The notes: generated by a model not told the origin, from the sequence alone. Shown: positions 45,246-52,736, counted from the stretch's first letter. The stretch is DNA of 64,000 bases from Bacillus sp. PK3_68 (GCF_003600835.1 NZ_NQYC01000001.1:1630001-1694000), one strand, 5' to 3'. Numbers and translations are program-made.

Positions 45246-45374
45246 TCACATTCTCCTTAATTCTTTTGTCCATTCCCAGTTATTCATATCCCGTGCCATA
45301 TTGATGCAGAGCTGTTTCAATTCTGCTAAGTCCACTATTGTTAAATTGGTATATTCCCGGACTTCCTTCCCCAT
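45246..45374 (-). CDS. 42-residue phage protein
   Basis: MGKEVREYTNLTIVDLAELK, then a helical end (MNNWEWTKELRRM). ATG 8 bases after GGGAGG. Short but with strong ribosome site and plausible amphipathic composition. Part of the middle operon. Confidence 0.6.
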   Translation of the reverse strand: MGKEVREYTNLTIVDLAELKQLCINMARDMNNWEWTKELRRM

Positions 45375-45408
45375 CAGTGAGCCCTCCCTTATTTTCAGAG
45401 ACTATTTA

Positions 45409-45885
45409 TTAAAACAACGACATCTGCTCAAAATTAGCTGCCTTTTCCTCAACAAGCTCTACCTCAAAAGATTCTTCCAATGCTTCCTCTTCAATCAGTT
45501 GAAAATCAGTAAACCAATGAAGAGGGAAACATCCACCCAGCTGCTTCCGTTCCCGATCTTTATAAAAAATGGCGTTTTTCTGATTGGCTTTCGGAAGGAT
45601 AAAATACCGATTCTTTAGTATGTGATACGTAAACTGTTTCTCCGGCTTCCAGATAAACTGCGCGCTGTACATCTTACCTGGCTCTAATGAGGGAAGATCA
45701 GCAGCATCCGGCTCAGGCGGCCACTCTTCAGCAACCTGGAATTTATCAGCCTGAAAGCATCCCATGTGAGCCTCTTTGTTTGGAAAGCGAGAAACATAAT
45801 AATTTAACGGTCCGTTTGGAAAAAGATAAACGGTTTTAGGAAACTCACCGGACAGCTCCAGATCAACGCACCTTCCTTGTAGCAC
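45409..45885 (-). CDS. Hypothetical phage protein, 158 aa
   Basis: Aromatic and Pro-rich (WPPEPDAADLPSLEPGKMY, FIWKPEKQFTYHIL), ending in an acidic stretch with EQMSLF. No family recognised. GTG start with GAGGGGGA upstream, overlapping the end of the DUF1064 gene by 23 bp. In the nucleotide/nuclease part of the middle operon. Confidence 0.65.
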   Translation of the reverse strand: MLQGRCVDLELSGEFPKTVYLFPNGPLNYYVSRFPNKEAHMGCFQADKFQVAEEWPPEPDAADLPSLEPGKMYSAQFIWKPEKQFTYHILKNRYFILPKANQKNAIFYKDRERKQLGGCFPLHWFTDFQLIEEEALEESFEVELVEEKAANFEQMSLF

Positions 45886-46315
45886 GCTTTCTTCCCCCTC
45901 TCAGCGCCGTTTTCTTTCTTTTGTAAGCCTGATACTCTTTCGTTGGTAAAAAGCCCTTGTGGTCCTGGCTGTATGTAAGCAGGCTCAATGTGTGAGGATA
46001 TTTAAACTCAAACAGCTTTTTCTTTATCTTGAAGGCTTCGGTTTCGACTCCCTTAATGTCCACTACTTCAATGCTTCCGTCCTTCTTATGCACTTCAAAA
46101 TCTGCTACATATTCAATTTTCCGATGTGTTACACCGTTCTTTTTAAAAGCTTCCTGCAGCAAGTACCTCGGCTGGATATGAAAGGAAAGAATTTGCTTAT
46201 TTGCTTGCAACCATTTCAATTGATCATAGTATTTAGCTTCTGCGAGACTATCAAAAACATGACCGTCTCGCTCCACCTTTTTATTTCCATACTTGGATTT
46301 TTGATTAACCGCCAT
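45863..46315 (-). CDS. DUF1064 nuclease-like protein
   Basis: 150 residues. Core: KYGNKKVERDGHVFDSLAEAKYY near the start, then YVADFEVHKKDGSIEVVDIKG, where the D-x(n)-E/D-x-K arrangement is like the PD-(D/E)XK fold, and a basic tail. DUF1064 proteins are phage-encoded and often considered Holliday junction or VSR-type nucleases. The ATG shares an A with the stop of the dUTPase gene. Confidence 0.85.
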   Translation of the reverse strand: MAVNQKSKYGNKKVERDGHVFDSLAEAKYYDQLKWLQANKQILSFHIQPRYLLQEAFKKNGVTHRKIEYVADFEVHKKDGSIEVVDIKGVETEAFKIKKKLFEFKYPHTLSLLTYSQDHKGFLPTKEYQAYKRKKTALRGGRKRATRKVR

Positions 46316-47013
46316 CAATATCCGTTCTCCTGTCTGGCATGGTTCACGGCATTCTTATTCATGTACGCTTCTTCGATCTGCCCTTCTGTGAATTTAAAGC
46401 CAACCAACCCGATTGCAACGAATAGGAACCAAGCACTTTTGAAGTTAAATTCTTGCTTTGTAATAGCAAAATACTGTTCGATCTTTTTGTCTCGATCAAT
46501 TTCCATGTACGACTTTAGAAGAAGGTAAGTCATTTCATTAAATGCACCTGTCAATCCACCTTGGAATCCTTCACGTTGAATATCCAGTACTGCTTCTTGG
46601 TGAATATAAAGGGATTCTTGCCAGCCTTTTTCATTGGCGATAGATAAGAAGAAGCTGAGACAGTCTGCATATTCTTCTAAGAGTGGATTTCTTACATCAC
46701 TTATCCCGCCACATTCACACTCTGGGCAATCAATATACTCATGAACGCCATTCCCTTCGGCATCTTCTTGTACTGTTTCATAATTCAAATCACCGGTTCC
46801 GTTACATAAAGAACAAGTAACATCTTCTTCGGTTCTCGGCTCCTGATCATTACTCCATTTCTTAAAGCCACGCCAATTGTTTGCTAGTTCTCCGATTTCA
46901 GTAACCAAAGCAAGTGTTTTCCACGAGGTGTTACCTGTTTCTTCAAGCCCCTTTTCTTTAGTGATATGCGCATCCAACTCTTGCTGCATAGCAACCAACT
47001 TTTCTAAATTCAT
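46315..47013 (-). CDS. Dimeric dUTPase with a zinc-finger-like insertion
   Basis: 232 residues. The all-alpha dUTPase/MazG-type core is in two parts: LALVTEIGELANNWRGFKKW (about 34-53) and NPLLEEYADCLSFFLSI (109-125), whose acidic residues bind Mg2+ and dUTP. It keeps dUTP out of DNA during replication. Between the two halves is an extra segment of about 50 residues with CSLCNGTG (Cys67, Cys70) and CPECECGG (Cys96, 99, 101), like a DnaJ-type zinc finger. ATG at 47013 follows AGGGGG. Confidence 0.88.
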   Translation of the reverse strand: MNLEKLVAMQQELDAHITKEKGLEETGNTSWKTLALVTEIGELANNWRGFKKWSNDQEPRTEEDVTCSLCNGTGDLNYETVQEDAEGNGVHEYIDCPECECGGISDVRNPLLEEYADCLSFFLSIANEKGWQESLYIHQEAVLDIQREGFQGGLTGAFNEMTYLLLKSYMEIDRDKKIEQYFAITKQEFNFKSAWFLFVAIGLVGFKFTEGQIEEAYMNKNAVNHARQENGY

Positions 47014-47015
47014 AA

Positions 47016-47183
47016 TCAAATCCCCCTTTTTAATACCGCTACCGTAAGTAATCGCCGTAGTTCGATGTATCTCATTTCGTAGATAGAAACATCCTCACTT
47101 TGACTGATCCCCATGTCTTGTAATTGTTCAATGACAGACTGTCGTTTCAATTTCTGAACAGTTACTTTTTCTTTAGTTCTCAT
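47016..47183 (-). CDS. Small phage protein, 55 aa
   Basis: MRTKEKVTVQKLKRQSVIEQ then a helix with SEDVSIYEMRYIELRRLL. The end supplies the AGGGGG ribosome site for the dUTPase. Translation is coupled to the upstream 61-aa gene (shared ends). Function unknown. Confidence 0.65.
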   Translation of the reverse strand: MRTKEKVTVQKLKRQSVIEQLQDMGISQSEDVSIYEMRYIELRRLLTVAVLKRGI

Positions 47184-47368
47184 CAGCTCACTTCCTTCTT
47201 AGCAAGGTCAGCTTGACGTTTAACTTCCTGAAATTTCTTTTTAAAATCCGCCCAATTTTTCTCCCAAATTTCTTTCGGCATTGGTCCGCATTTCGGGCAA
47301 GGTTGTACAAAACTCAAAGAGCCGCTACCACCTTTATCAACATAAGTACCTTCGCACAATTCACACAT
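47183..47368 (-). CDS. Zinc-binding small protein, 61 aa
   Basis: MCELCEGTYVDKGGSGS then PCPKCG: CxxC...CPKC, a four-Cys metal site, followed by a basic helix. Starts on the stop of the helicase-loader gene (TAATG), so co-translated. Possibly a small replication accessory protein. Confidence 0.7.
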   Translation of the reverse strand: MCELCEGTYVDKGGSGSLSFVQPCPKCGPMPKEIWEKNWADFKKKFQEVKRQADLAKKEVS

Positions 47369-48273
47369 TATCTTTTCAACCTCCAGTCAATTCCTTCTGC
47401 ATCCAGCAGATATTTCCCACATTCCCCGATTAGTCGGCTGCCCCCTGCATGTCCAATCTTGTCAGCGAGAGTGCCGCGATCTTCATTACTGTTAAACACA
47501 ATGGGTTTTCGTCTCCGGTATCGCTCATTGATAATCGTGTAGTACATTCGCTCTCGCGGCTCAGTCCAATTGATTTTTCCAATATCATCCCAAATGAGTA
47601 CATCTGCTGATAAAGCACCGTTTAAAAGGCGGTTGTACGTTTCTCCACCGTCATCCATTTGCTTTGCTTGCATAAGCTCTTCCATGAAGGTTACATCCGA
47701 TACTGTCAGCACATTAAACCCTTCTTTGATCAGTTGTTTAGCCAAAGCAATTTGCAAATGAGTTTTACCAATTCCGTAATTGTTGTGTTTTTGTTTCAAT
47801 GCGGCTCGTTCTGCAGCAGGCATTTCTTTCAATCTCTGTTCTCCAAAAACGGCGACTAGACCAAAGTTATCAGGCGGAATCACTTTCTCTTTCTTGTCAC
47901 CGTCTTTGATGATCTTAAAAAGTGCTCGATACTCCTTTGTTAACTCCAACATTTTCTTCTGAATGGGTGAGGCAGTTTCATAGTTTTCAAAGTTCGCTTG
48001 TGTAAATTCCTCTGGGATCATAGACTGTTTAAATCGTCGTCTCCAAGCTTTTCTCTCCCGACATTCACAAGGCTTAGAATAGTCATATAACAAGTCATTA
48101 GTTGCGTTCTTTTGGTAATAAACTAGCTCTGTATCCTTACAAATGGGACATTCATATTCATCCGCCCCAAGCTCTTCTGGCTTCTTCGAGCTCTCGATAG
48201 ACATCATCCGTTGATTTGCCTTTGCTTGTAGATCCGCCATAACTTCTGCGATGCTGGTAAACTTTCTGGCCAT
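47368..48273 (-). CDS. DnaC/IstB-type helicase loader
   Basis: 301 residues. Zn-type N-terminal motif (CPICKDTELVYYQK, then PCECRERK). ATPase: the P-loop YGIGKTHLQ follows a GLVAVFG strand but is separated from it by about 20 extra residues (EQRLKEMPAAERAALK); Walker B is VLIWDDIGK and the sensor is near FNSNEDRG. It loads the replicative helicase at the phage origin with the initiator encoded upstream. ATG at 48273 follows AAGGAGG. Confidence 0.88.
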   Translation of the reverse strand: MARKFTSIAEVMADLQAKANQRMMSIESSKKPEELGADEYECPICKDTELVYYQKNATNDLLYDYSKPCECRERKAWRRRFKQSMIPEEFTQANFENYETASPIQKKMLELTKEYRALFKIIKDGDKKEKVIPPDNFGLVAVFGEQRLKEMPAAERAALKQKHNNYGIGKTHLQIALAKQLIKEGFNVLTVSDVTFMEELMQAKQMDDGGETYNRLLNGALSADVLIWDDIGKINWTEPRERMYYTIINERYRRRKPIVFNSNEDRGTLADKIGHAGGSRLIGECGKYLLDAEGIDWRLKR

Positions 48274-49092
48274 CGGTGTTAGCCTCCTTTTCTGCAAAAT
48301 GCCTGTCTAAAATTTTGGGAAGGCAATAACTAAAGCTATTAATCTTGTCTCTAGGATGTTTAGGAGCATAGCTGTCAAAGCATAATTTAATCCATTCCAA
48401 TGCTTTATCTACATTGACTCCATAGCTTAAAAGCTCACGGATGCTTTGCTGGTCTTTCACATTGACATCAAAGCCGCCAATCCCTGCTAACTCCATGTAA
48501 TAATTACGTATTCGCTCATAATCGCTTTTCGGAGAATTACCTGGTATTTGTCCCACACTCCCATTGGGCAGCTGAACGATTTCGGTTGTAGGCACCCCGC
48601 CAGTTGGTTCTTCGCGCGCATTATCAGCAGAAGCAGTATTTATATCTTGTTTTATATCAAGTTCTATATCTTTATTAGAGTGACCATTTTCGGCACCCCC
48701 CTACCAAATATGGCACCCCTGTATTCATTTTCGGCACCCGTGCCATATTTAGCACCCGTGTCATTTTCGGCACTCTTTTTGAATTTCTTTGAATTCCTCA
48801 CTTTGATAATGTGCCCGTATGGTGTTCGGGTCATTAAGATATATCCTTCTTCTTCGAGCTTCTCAAAGTTCCGTTTAACGGTTGATTTGCTGCCACCCAT
48901 TTCTTTGGCTACATCGTTATATGAAACCGGCTTTCCACCGAGAACGATGCCCAAAAGCTCACCGTCCTCCATTACTTCTTTCGTTGTTGTACTGATACAC
49001 CAAAGGAACTCCCACAAAGCTGGTCCTATCTTTTTTCTGTGTTCCGCTGTTAATAGTCCAGAAAATACAGGAAAGTAAAAGCTGCTGGGCAT
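48158..49092 (-). pseudogene. Replication initiator (DnaD-like), split by a frameshift
   Basis: Frame 1 (49092-48664) has a winged helix (VSYNDVAKEMGGSKSTVKRN). After a repetitive GAEN/GTGA segment it goes out of frame at a GGGGGG run (48696-48701, C on the plus strand). Frame 2 (continuing GHSNKDIELDIKQDI) then runs to 48158 with a DnaD/DnaB-like C-terminal domain (YERIRNYYMELAGIGG, LPKILDRHFAEK). Restoring a seventh G gives one 311-residue protein. The repeat unit and G run could be a slip site for phase variation or a sequence error. Confidence 0.8.
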
Positions 49093-49100
49093 CGTATCAC

Positions 49101-49262
49101 CTACTTCCTTTCACAAACAGCAAATCCGTTTTCTACTCGTTTAATCATGTAGTCTGGATAGCAAGTCTTCATATATTGCAAGATTAATTGTTTCAGCTGC
49201 TCCTTATTTTGAGCTTCTTTCCATAATCGTTGAGGAAGAAGAACGCGGGTTTGTACGATCAT
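49101..49262 (-). CDS. Small phage protein, 53 aa
   Basis: MIVQTRVLLPQRLWKEAQNK then CYPDYMIKRVENGFAVCERK. ATG overlaps the stop of the exonuclease gene (ATGA), and its end carries the ribosome site for the initiator gene. Conserved-looking, compact; no assigned role. Confidence 0.65.
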   Translation of the reverse strand: MIVQTRVLLPQRLWKEAQNKEQLKQLILQYMKTCYPDYMIKRVENGFAVCERK

Positions 49263-50068
49263 TGCCAGATCAACTCTCCAATCTCTATGGTGTCGTTGAG
49301 TTGCTTAGTCATTCGGCAGTAATCACATTTCTCGCACCGGATTGGCTTTGCTTTCCCTGATTTCACTTCAAGCATCCGTTCTATTTTCATTTCGATGTAT
49401 TCATATTCGAAATCGAAGCGTGTTGCATCGAAGTGCAACACTGCTTTATTCGGCGGGTTTTCCTTTGTCACAGCAACGATATAAGGTGTATAAGTGTTTC
49501 CTGTGACCTCCTGTAAAACACGTCTATACAGCGCCATCTGGAGCACATAATCCCAAGCTTCCACAAAAGAAACCCAGTTATCGTATTTAACTGACCAGTG
49601 ACGCTTATAAAGGTCCTGTGTCGTTTTCAAATCACTAAATGTCCGGCGGCCATGATGAATGCTGTCCACTTTGATTTTCCAATCTGTTCCGAATAAATGA
49701 GCTGTATAAATCTCTTCTTTGTCACCTTCCATAGCAAACATGGCAAAGGGATCTGCTTTTAACGTTTCAATCATTCGATCAGCTGTTTCAAAGTCGGAAT
49801 ACTTGCCGCCGCGTGCCTTGAAGATTGCTCCATTGTTTTCTTCAAGAAATTTTTCAAATGCCTCATTACTCTCAAAAGCTGCATGAACATAGGAGCCAAC
49901 TAATAAGGCGTTGGAGTAGGGCTCTGTATAAGCCCCACTCAGTTTTGCCATTGTTTTTGCTTCACACTCTATAAAGTTTTTAAATTGTGAAACGGAGAAA
50001 AATTCCTGATCAGCTTTGTTCGAATGATAGTTCTCCTTGGTCAAAGTCCATTGCTGTGTCTTCGGCAC
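49259..50068 (-). CDS. PD-(D/E)XK exonuclease with Cys cluster
   Basis: 269 residues. The nuclease core holds DWKIKVDSIHH then TFSDLKTT (D-x-K), with Gln/Tyr (WDYVLQMALYR) after it, as in RecE/lambda-exonuclease-like DUF3799 proteins. One Cys at about 36 (FIECEAK) and three near 246-252 (CEKCDYC) recall the iron-sulphur staple of AddB/Cas4-type nucleases. It resects DNA ends for annealing by the partner protein encoded upstream; the genes overlap by 59 bp. Confidence 0.82.
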   Translation of the reverse strand: MPKTQQWTLTKENYHSNKADQEFFSVSQFKNFIECEAKTMAKLSGAYTEPYSNALLVGSYVHAAFESNEAFEKFLEENNGAIFKARGGKYSDFETADRMIETLKADPFAMFAMEGDKEEIYTAHLFGTDWKIKVDSIHHGRRTFSDLKTTQDLYKRHWSVKYDNWVSFVEAWDYVLQMALYRRVLQEVTGNTYTPYIVAVTKENPPNKAVLHFDATRFDFEYEYIEMKIERMLEVKSGKAKPIRCEKCDYCRMTKQLNDTIEIGELIWQ

Positions 50069-50936
50069 TTGGCTTCACCTCTTTTTCTGGTTTAGCCTCT
50101 TCTTTTTCAGAAGCAGCTGTTTCCTTGTTCTCGCTTTCGAACGACTTAGCCAGATCACTTTGCTTGTTCTTTTTAGAAGCACCCTTATCGAACCAGTCTT
50201 CCACTTTGCTCATCCCGTCTTTCAACGAATTGAAGATCTTAATTAGATCTACATAATCAACTTCTGTGAAAGCATCGGCGTTATACCCAAACCGAGTTTC
50301 TATCATTTCCTGAGTTACCTTATATTGATTTTTAAAAGCTGTCAGTGCATTGGCGATACGATCTTTTAACGGTCCTTTATTATTTCCTGCCAGTGTCTTG
50401 TTGCACTCTTCTACCGCCGTTTCAACTATGTCTCCAGGAATGATGCCGAGTATGCATGCTCGGAGTCTTCTAGCCCCGTTATTAGCGACCAATTCATAAA
50501 TATCTCGCGGATCGTCCAGCTTATTAATCTTCCCTTTTGCTTTACGAGAATGTTTAACCGTAAACACCTTTTCTTGCCGCACATTTGTTTCTAAGTCCCA
50601 AGCATAGGCCATAGCAACCGACTCGCCTTCGCGCTGTTCAAGTTCTTTAACTCCAAAAGCGAGATTCCCCCAATTCTGGGCTAAAACTTCTGCTAGTCGA
50701 ATAGACGGCCCTTCAACCATTGCCCCTCCTCTTGGATATCTATAAATAGCTGTTTGTGCTAATGAAGGACGCTTGCATGCATCTAAAATGCGCTGTTCAG
50801 ACTGAAAGACATTTCTGGGGAATTGGCGGGCCATGAAAATCTGACCCTTTACTTCTTCCATTTCACGGGAAGATGATGCCTGTCCAAGTACGCTTGGCTG
50901 TTGCTGCTGATTAAATTGTTCAGTTAACTGATTCAT
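50010..50936 (-). CDS. Candidate single-strand annealing recombination protein
   Basis: 308 residues. Helical; phrases MARQFPRNVFQSEQRILDACKR, YPRGGAMVEGPSIRLAEVLAQ and DPRDIYELVANNGARRLRAC recur in Bacillus and Clostridium phage proteins next to exonucleases. I do not assign it to RecT, Erf or Redbeta by name, but the exonuclease neighbour supports an annealing role. The C-terminal 70 residues are acidic and disordered, as in proteins that bind SSB-like partners. Confidence 0.65.
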   Translation of the reverse strand: MNQLTEQFNQQQQPSVLGQASSSREMEEVKGQIFMARQFPRNVFQSEQRILDACKRPSLAQTAIYRYPRGGAMVEGPSIRLAEVLAQNWGNLAFGVKELEQREGESVAMAYAWDLETNVRQEKVFTVKHSRKAKGKINKLDDPRDIYELVANNGARRLRACILGIIPGDIVETAVEECNKTLAGNNKGPLKDRIANALTAFKNQYKVTQEMIETRFGYNADAFTEVDYVDLIKIFNSLKDGMSKVEDWFDKGASKKNKQSDLAKSFESENKETAASEKEEAKPEKEVKPSAEDTAMDFDQGELSFEQS

Positions 50937-51130
50937 TAAATGGCCTCCTTAGTAACTGTTGATAGTAAATCGTTATATTGCTTCACCAGTTCCTTCAAAT
51001 CCTCGTGTGTCCCCACTCCAGCAACGGCTTGGCTTACACCTATATACACGGAATCCAATGCTCTCTTATCGTCCATATCCGGGAAAGTCCGCTTTACCTT
51101 GGTAAAGTTAGCCTCTAAACAGATGTTCAT
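50936..51130 (-). CDS. Small phage protein, 64 aa
   Basis: MNICLEANFTKVKRTFPDMD, then helical; ATG after AAGGGGAG. First gene of the recombination operon, close to the promoter at 51157-51185. Unknown; could support recombination. Confidence 0.65.
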   Translation of the reverse strand: MNICLEANFTKVKRTFPDMDDKRALDSVYIGVSQAVAGVGTHEDLKELVKQYNDLLSTVTKEAI

Positions 51131-51145
51131 TTGGATTCACTCCCC

Positions 51146-51229
51146 TTGATTTAATTTTCATAGTTCGATAAAATTGACGTATCAAATATTTTTTAAGCCC
51201 TGACTCGCTCTGCAAAGCGAGTCTTTTTT
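51146..51229 (+). ncRNA. Candidate short plus-strand RNA (promoter plus terminator)
   Basis: -35 TTGATT (51146-51151), 17 bp, -10 TAAAAT (51169-51174), then a short sequence and a strong terminator GACTCGCT-ctgcaa-AGCGAGTC-TTTTTT (51202-51229). If used, the transcript would be about 45-50 nt. It overlaps the promoter of the recombination operon on the other strand. Confidence 0.4.
51157..51185 (-). promoter_or_regulatory. Promoter of the recombination/replication operon
   Basis: Minus strand: -35 TTGATA (51180-51185), 17 bp, -10 TATGAA (51157-51162). It leads into the gene at 50936-51130. Faces the plus-strand promoter at 51146-51174, so the two compete. Confidence 0.5.
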
Positions 51230-51444
51230 CATTCCGCTGTTTTATACTGCGCTCCGCAACATTCAATTAGATAATCCTCCAAGTTACTTTCCAGAATGAT
51301 TTCGCCGTTAATTTCGATGATTTCATCCCCTACAAGAATTTCATCACCCATAGCATCAATGCCAACGTGTTCTGGCTGACTGATCATATTTGCATAACCC
51401 GTTTTCATTGTCTGAGTAATTGCTGGATGTTCCATTTCTTTCAC
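51229..51444 (-). CDS. yqaI: YqaI-like protein, 71 aa
   Basis: Pattern MEHPAITQTMKTGY then GDEILVGDEIIEINGEIILE and a short helical end, as in the YqaI family of the B. subtilis skin element. Function unknown. GTG at 51444 or ATG at 51435 is possible; AAGGTGA favours the ATG. It follows the structured leader at 51470-51556. Confidence 0.75.
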   Translation of the reverse strand: MKEMEHPAITQTMKTGYANMISQPEHVGIDAMGDEILVGDEIIEINGEIILESNLEDYLIECCGAQYKTAE

Positions 51445-51469
51445 CTTCTTTCTGACGGATGATGTCCAT

Positions 51470-51556
51470 CGTCAGCAGCCCGAACTGATCAGGCACAGGG
51501 GAGAAGCCCGTTCCGGCCGCTGACGATGAGCACCTAAATAAGTGCCCATCAGAGGG
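51470..51556 (-). other. Highly structured leader upstream of yqaI-like gene
   Basis: Inverted repeats CATCGTCAGC/GCTGACGATG (51479-51530 region) enclose an inner arm (CCGGAAC/GTTCGG-like), and a second hairpin (GGGCAC/GTGCTC) lies at 51525-51556. GC content is well above the neighbours. It may be a structured 5' UTR or a small RNA. No protein frame fits. Confidence 0.5.
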
Positions 51557-51565
51557 AAAATGTGT

Positions 51566-51640
51566 TATAATGAAGTTGTCTAATTACCTTTGGCGGTAGG
51601 CTTTCCTAGAGCTTGCCGCTTTTATTTTTGTTCTTTTTTC
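51566..51640 (+). ncRNA. Candidate antisense RNA against the 29-aa peptide
   Basis: An extended -10 TGTTATAAT lies at about 51563-51571 on the plus strand. About 20 bp below it starts a 10-bp hairpin (GCGGTAGGCT/AGCTTGCCGC), then TTTTATTTTTG at 51620-51630: a full intrinsic terminator. The RNA of about 50 nt would overlap the 3' end of the minus-strand 29-aa gene, like other Bacillus converging type I antitoxins. Confidence 0.45.
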
Positions 51641-51711
51641 AAGTCCTCTGTTGCTAAACACCAGTAGTATCCACCTGCAAATGACATCAAAATAATTAAC
51701 GCTATATCCAC
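51622..51711 (-). CDS. 29-residue hydrophobic peptide, toxin-like
   Basis: GTG at 51711, 7 bases from AGGAGG: MDIALIILMSFAGGYYWCLA followed by TEDLKKEQK. One membrane helix with a charged end. The ATG at 51717 is in another frame. Faces a plus-strand terminator-bearing RNA. No family recognised. Confidence 0.5.
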   Translation of the reverse strand: MDIALIILMSFAGGYYWCLATEDLKKEQK

Positions 51712-51722
51712 TTTTCATCCTC

Positions 51723-51959
51723 CTAACCAACTCTGGCTATTAGTTCTGCTGGAATCCCTTTCTCTTTCAAACGTTGTACCATTTTTTCTAACTGCGCTTG
51801 ATCTGCTCTTTCTTCTTCAAGTCTTTGCAATTCCCTAAGAGATTTTAAAAGATCAATTGCTGTTCTTTCTGCTTCTTTTAAATCTCCATTTACTAAGCTT
51901 TCCTCGATACGATAAAGACAGGTATGTGCACATTGTTTTTCCTTCATTTCTGTTGACAT
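51723..51959 (-). CDS. Small helical phage protein, 78 aa
   Basis: MSTEMKEKQCAHTCLYRIEE then a long helix (AERTAIDLLKSLRELQRLEE) and a short end. Translation starts on the stop of the HTH protein upstream (TGAATG). No known function. Confidence 0.65.
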   Translation of the reverse strand: MSTEMKEKQCAHTCLYRIEESLVNGDLKEAERTAIDLLKSLRELQRLEEERADQAQLEKMVQRLKEKGIPAELIARVG

Positions 51960-52487
51960 TCAAATCCACCCTTTCGCTTTCCATTTAGGTAGTAACCGCT
52001 GAATTCGCTTCATGATTGGAATGTTATATTCTCTTTCAAGCATCATAACTAGGTTGTCAATAAATGCTCTTGCTTCGACTAGTTCATCCACTAGTTTTTC
52101 AATGTTCTCTCGCTCCTCTGCTGTAGTAACACCGGGAGGTTTAGCAAGACAAACCTCCTCGATCTTCTGTAAAGCTTCTTTGATTTCTCTTTCTGCATTG
52201 GCTTCCATTGCCAGCCGGTGACGCTCAATAGTTGGTCCTTTAAGTACTGGTGATGTGTAACCGTTACTAAATTCATAAAGTAACTCGCTTCTAAATTCTG
52301 GACTGTCGCCATAAACCTCAATGGATTGTTTAGCAATATCCTGTTGCATAGGCCGTCTGTCAGTTTTATAGTGGCTGATCAGTTGAGGAGAAACGTTCAA
52401 ATCAAATGCCATTTGACCATTCGTCATTCCCTCTTCCTCTAACAAACTAGTTACTGCACTTCCAACATCGGCTGATTTCTTTATCAT
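51960..52487 (-). CDS. Phage HTH regulator, 175 aa
   Basis: XRE-like helix-turn-helix at about 20-45 (GMTNGQMAFDLNVSPQLISH), then helical domains rich in Glu/Arg. ATG after AAAGGGGG. It lies in the early operon after the excisionase-like gene; likely controls early transcription or replication. Exact family not claimed. Confidence 0.75.
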   Translation of the reverse strand: MIKKSADVGSAVTSLLEEEGMTNGQMAFDLNVSPQLISHYKTDRRPMQQDIAKQSIEVYGDSPEFRSELLYEFSNGYTSPVLKGPTIERHRLAMEANAEREIKEALQKIEEVCLAKPPGVTTAEERENIEKLVDELVEARAFIDNLVMMLEREYNIPIMKRIQRLLPKWKAKGWI

Positions 52488-52556
52488 GATCCGTCCCCCT
52501 TTGTATTTAATTGTTAATTTCGCAATACATAAATTGGTAGTATGCTAGATTTATAG

Positions 52557-52736
52557 TTAAATAGCTTGTTGCTCCTGTTTGCGAATCCAAGCGTCAATAG
52601 TCTCTTTAGAAAAGAAGATCCGGCTTCGGATTTTAAAATGAGGAATTTCATTTTTTCTCACCATGCGATAAACCGTTTCTCTAGTGACACCAAGATATTC
52701 TGCCATTTGCTGTGGTGTAAGACGTTGAGTGGACAT
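52557..52736 (-). CDS. Excisionase-family HTH protein, 59 aa
   Basis: MSTQRLTPQQMAEYLGVTRE, then TVYRMVRKNEIPHFKIRSR and KETIDAWIRKQ: a full MerR/excisionase HTH-17 domain. ATG after GGAGGTGA. The early operon position beside the immunity region fits a true excisionase or an early regulator better than the 6761-7006 protein. Confidence 0.85.
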   Translation of the reverse strand: MSTQRLTPQQMAEYLGVTRETVYRMVRKNEIPHFKIRSRIFFSKETIDAWIRKQEQQAI

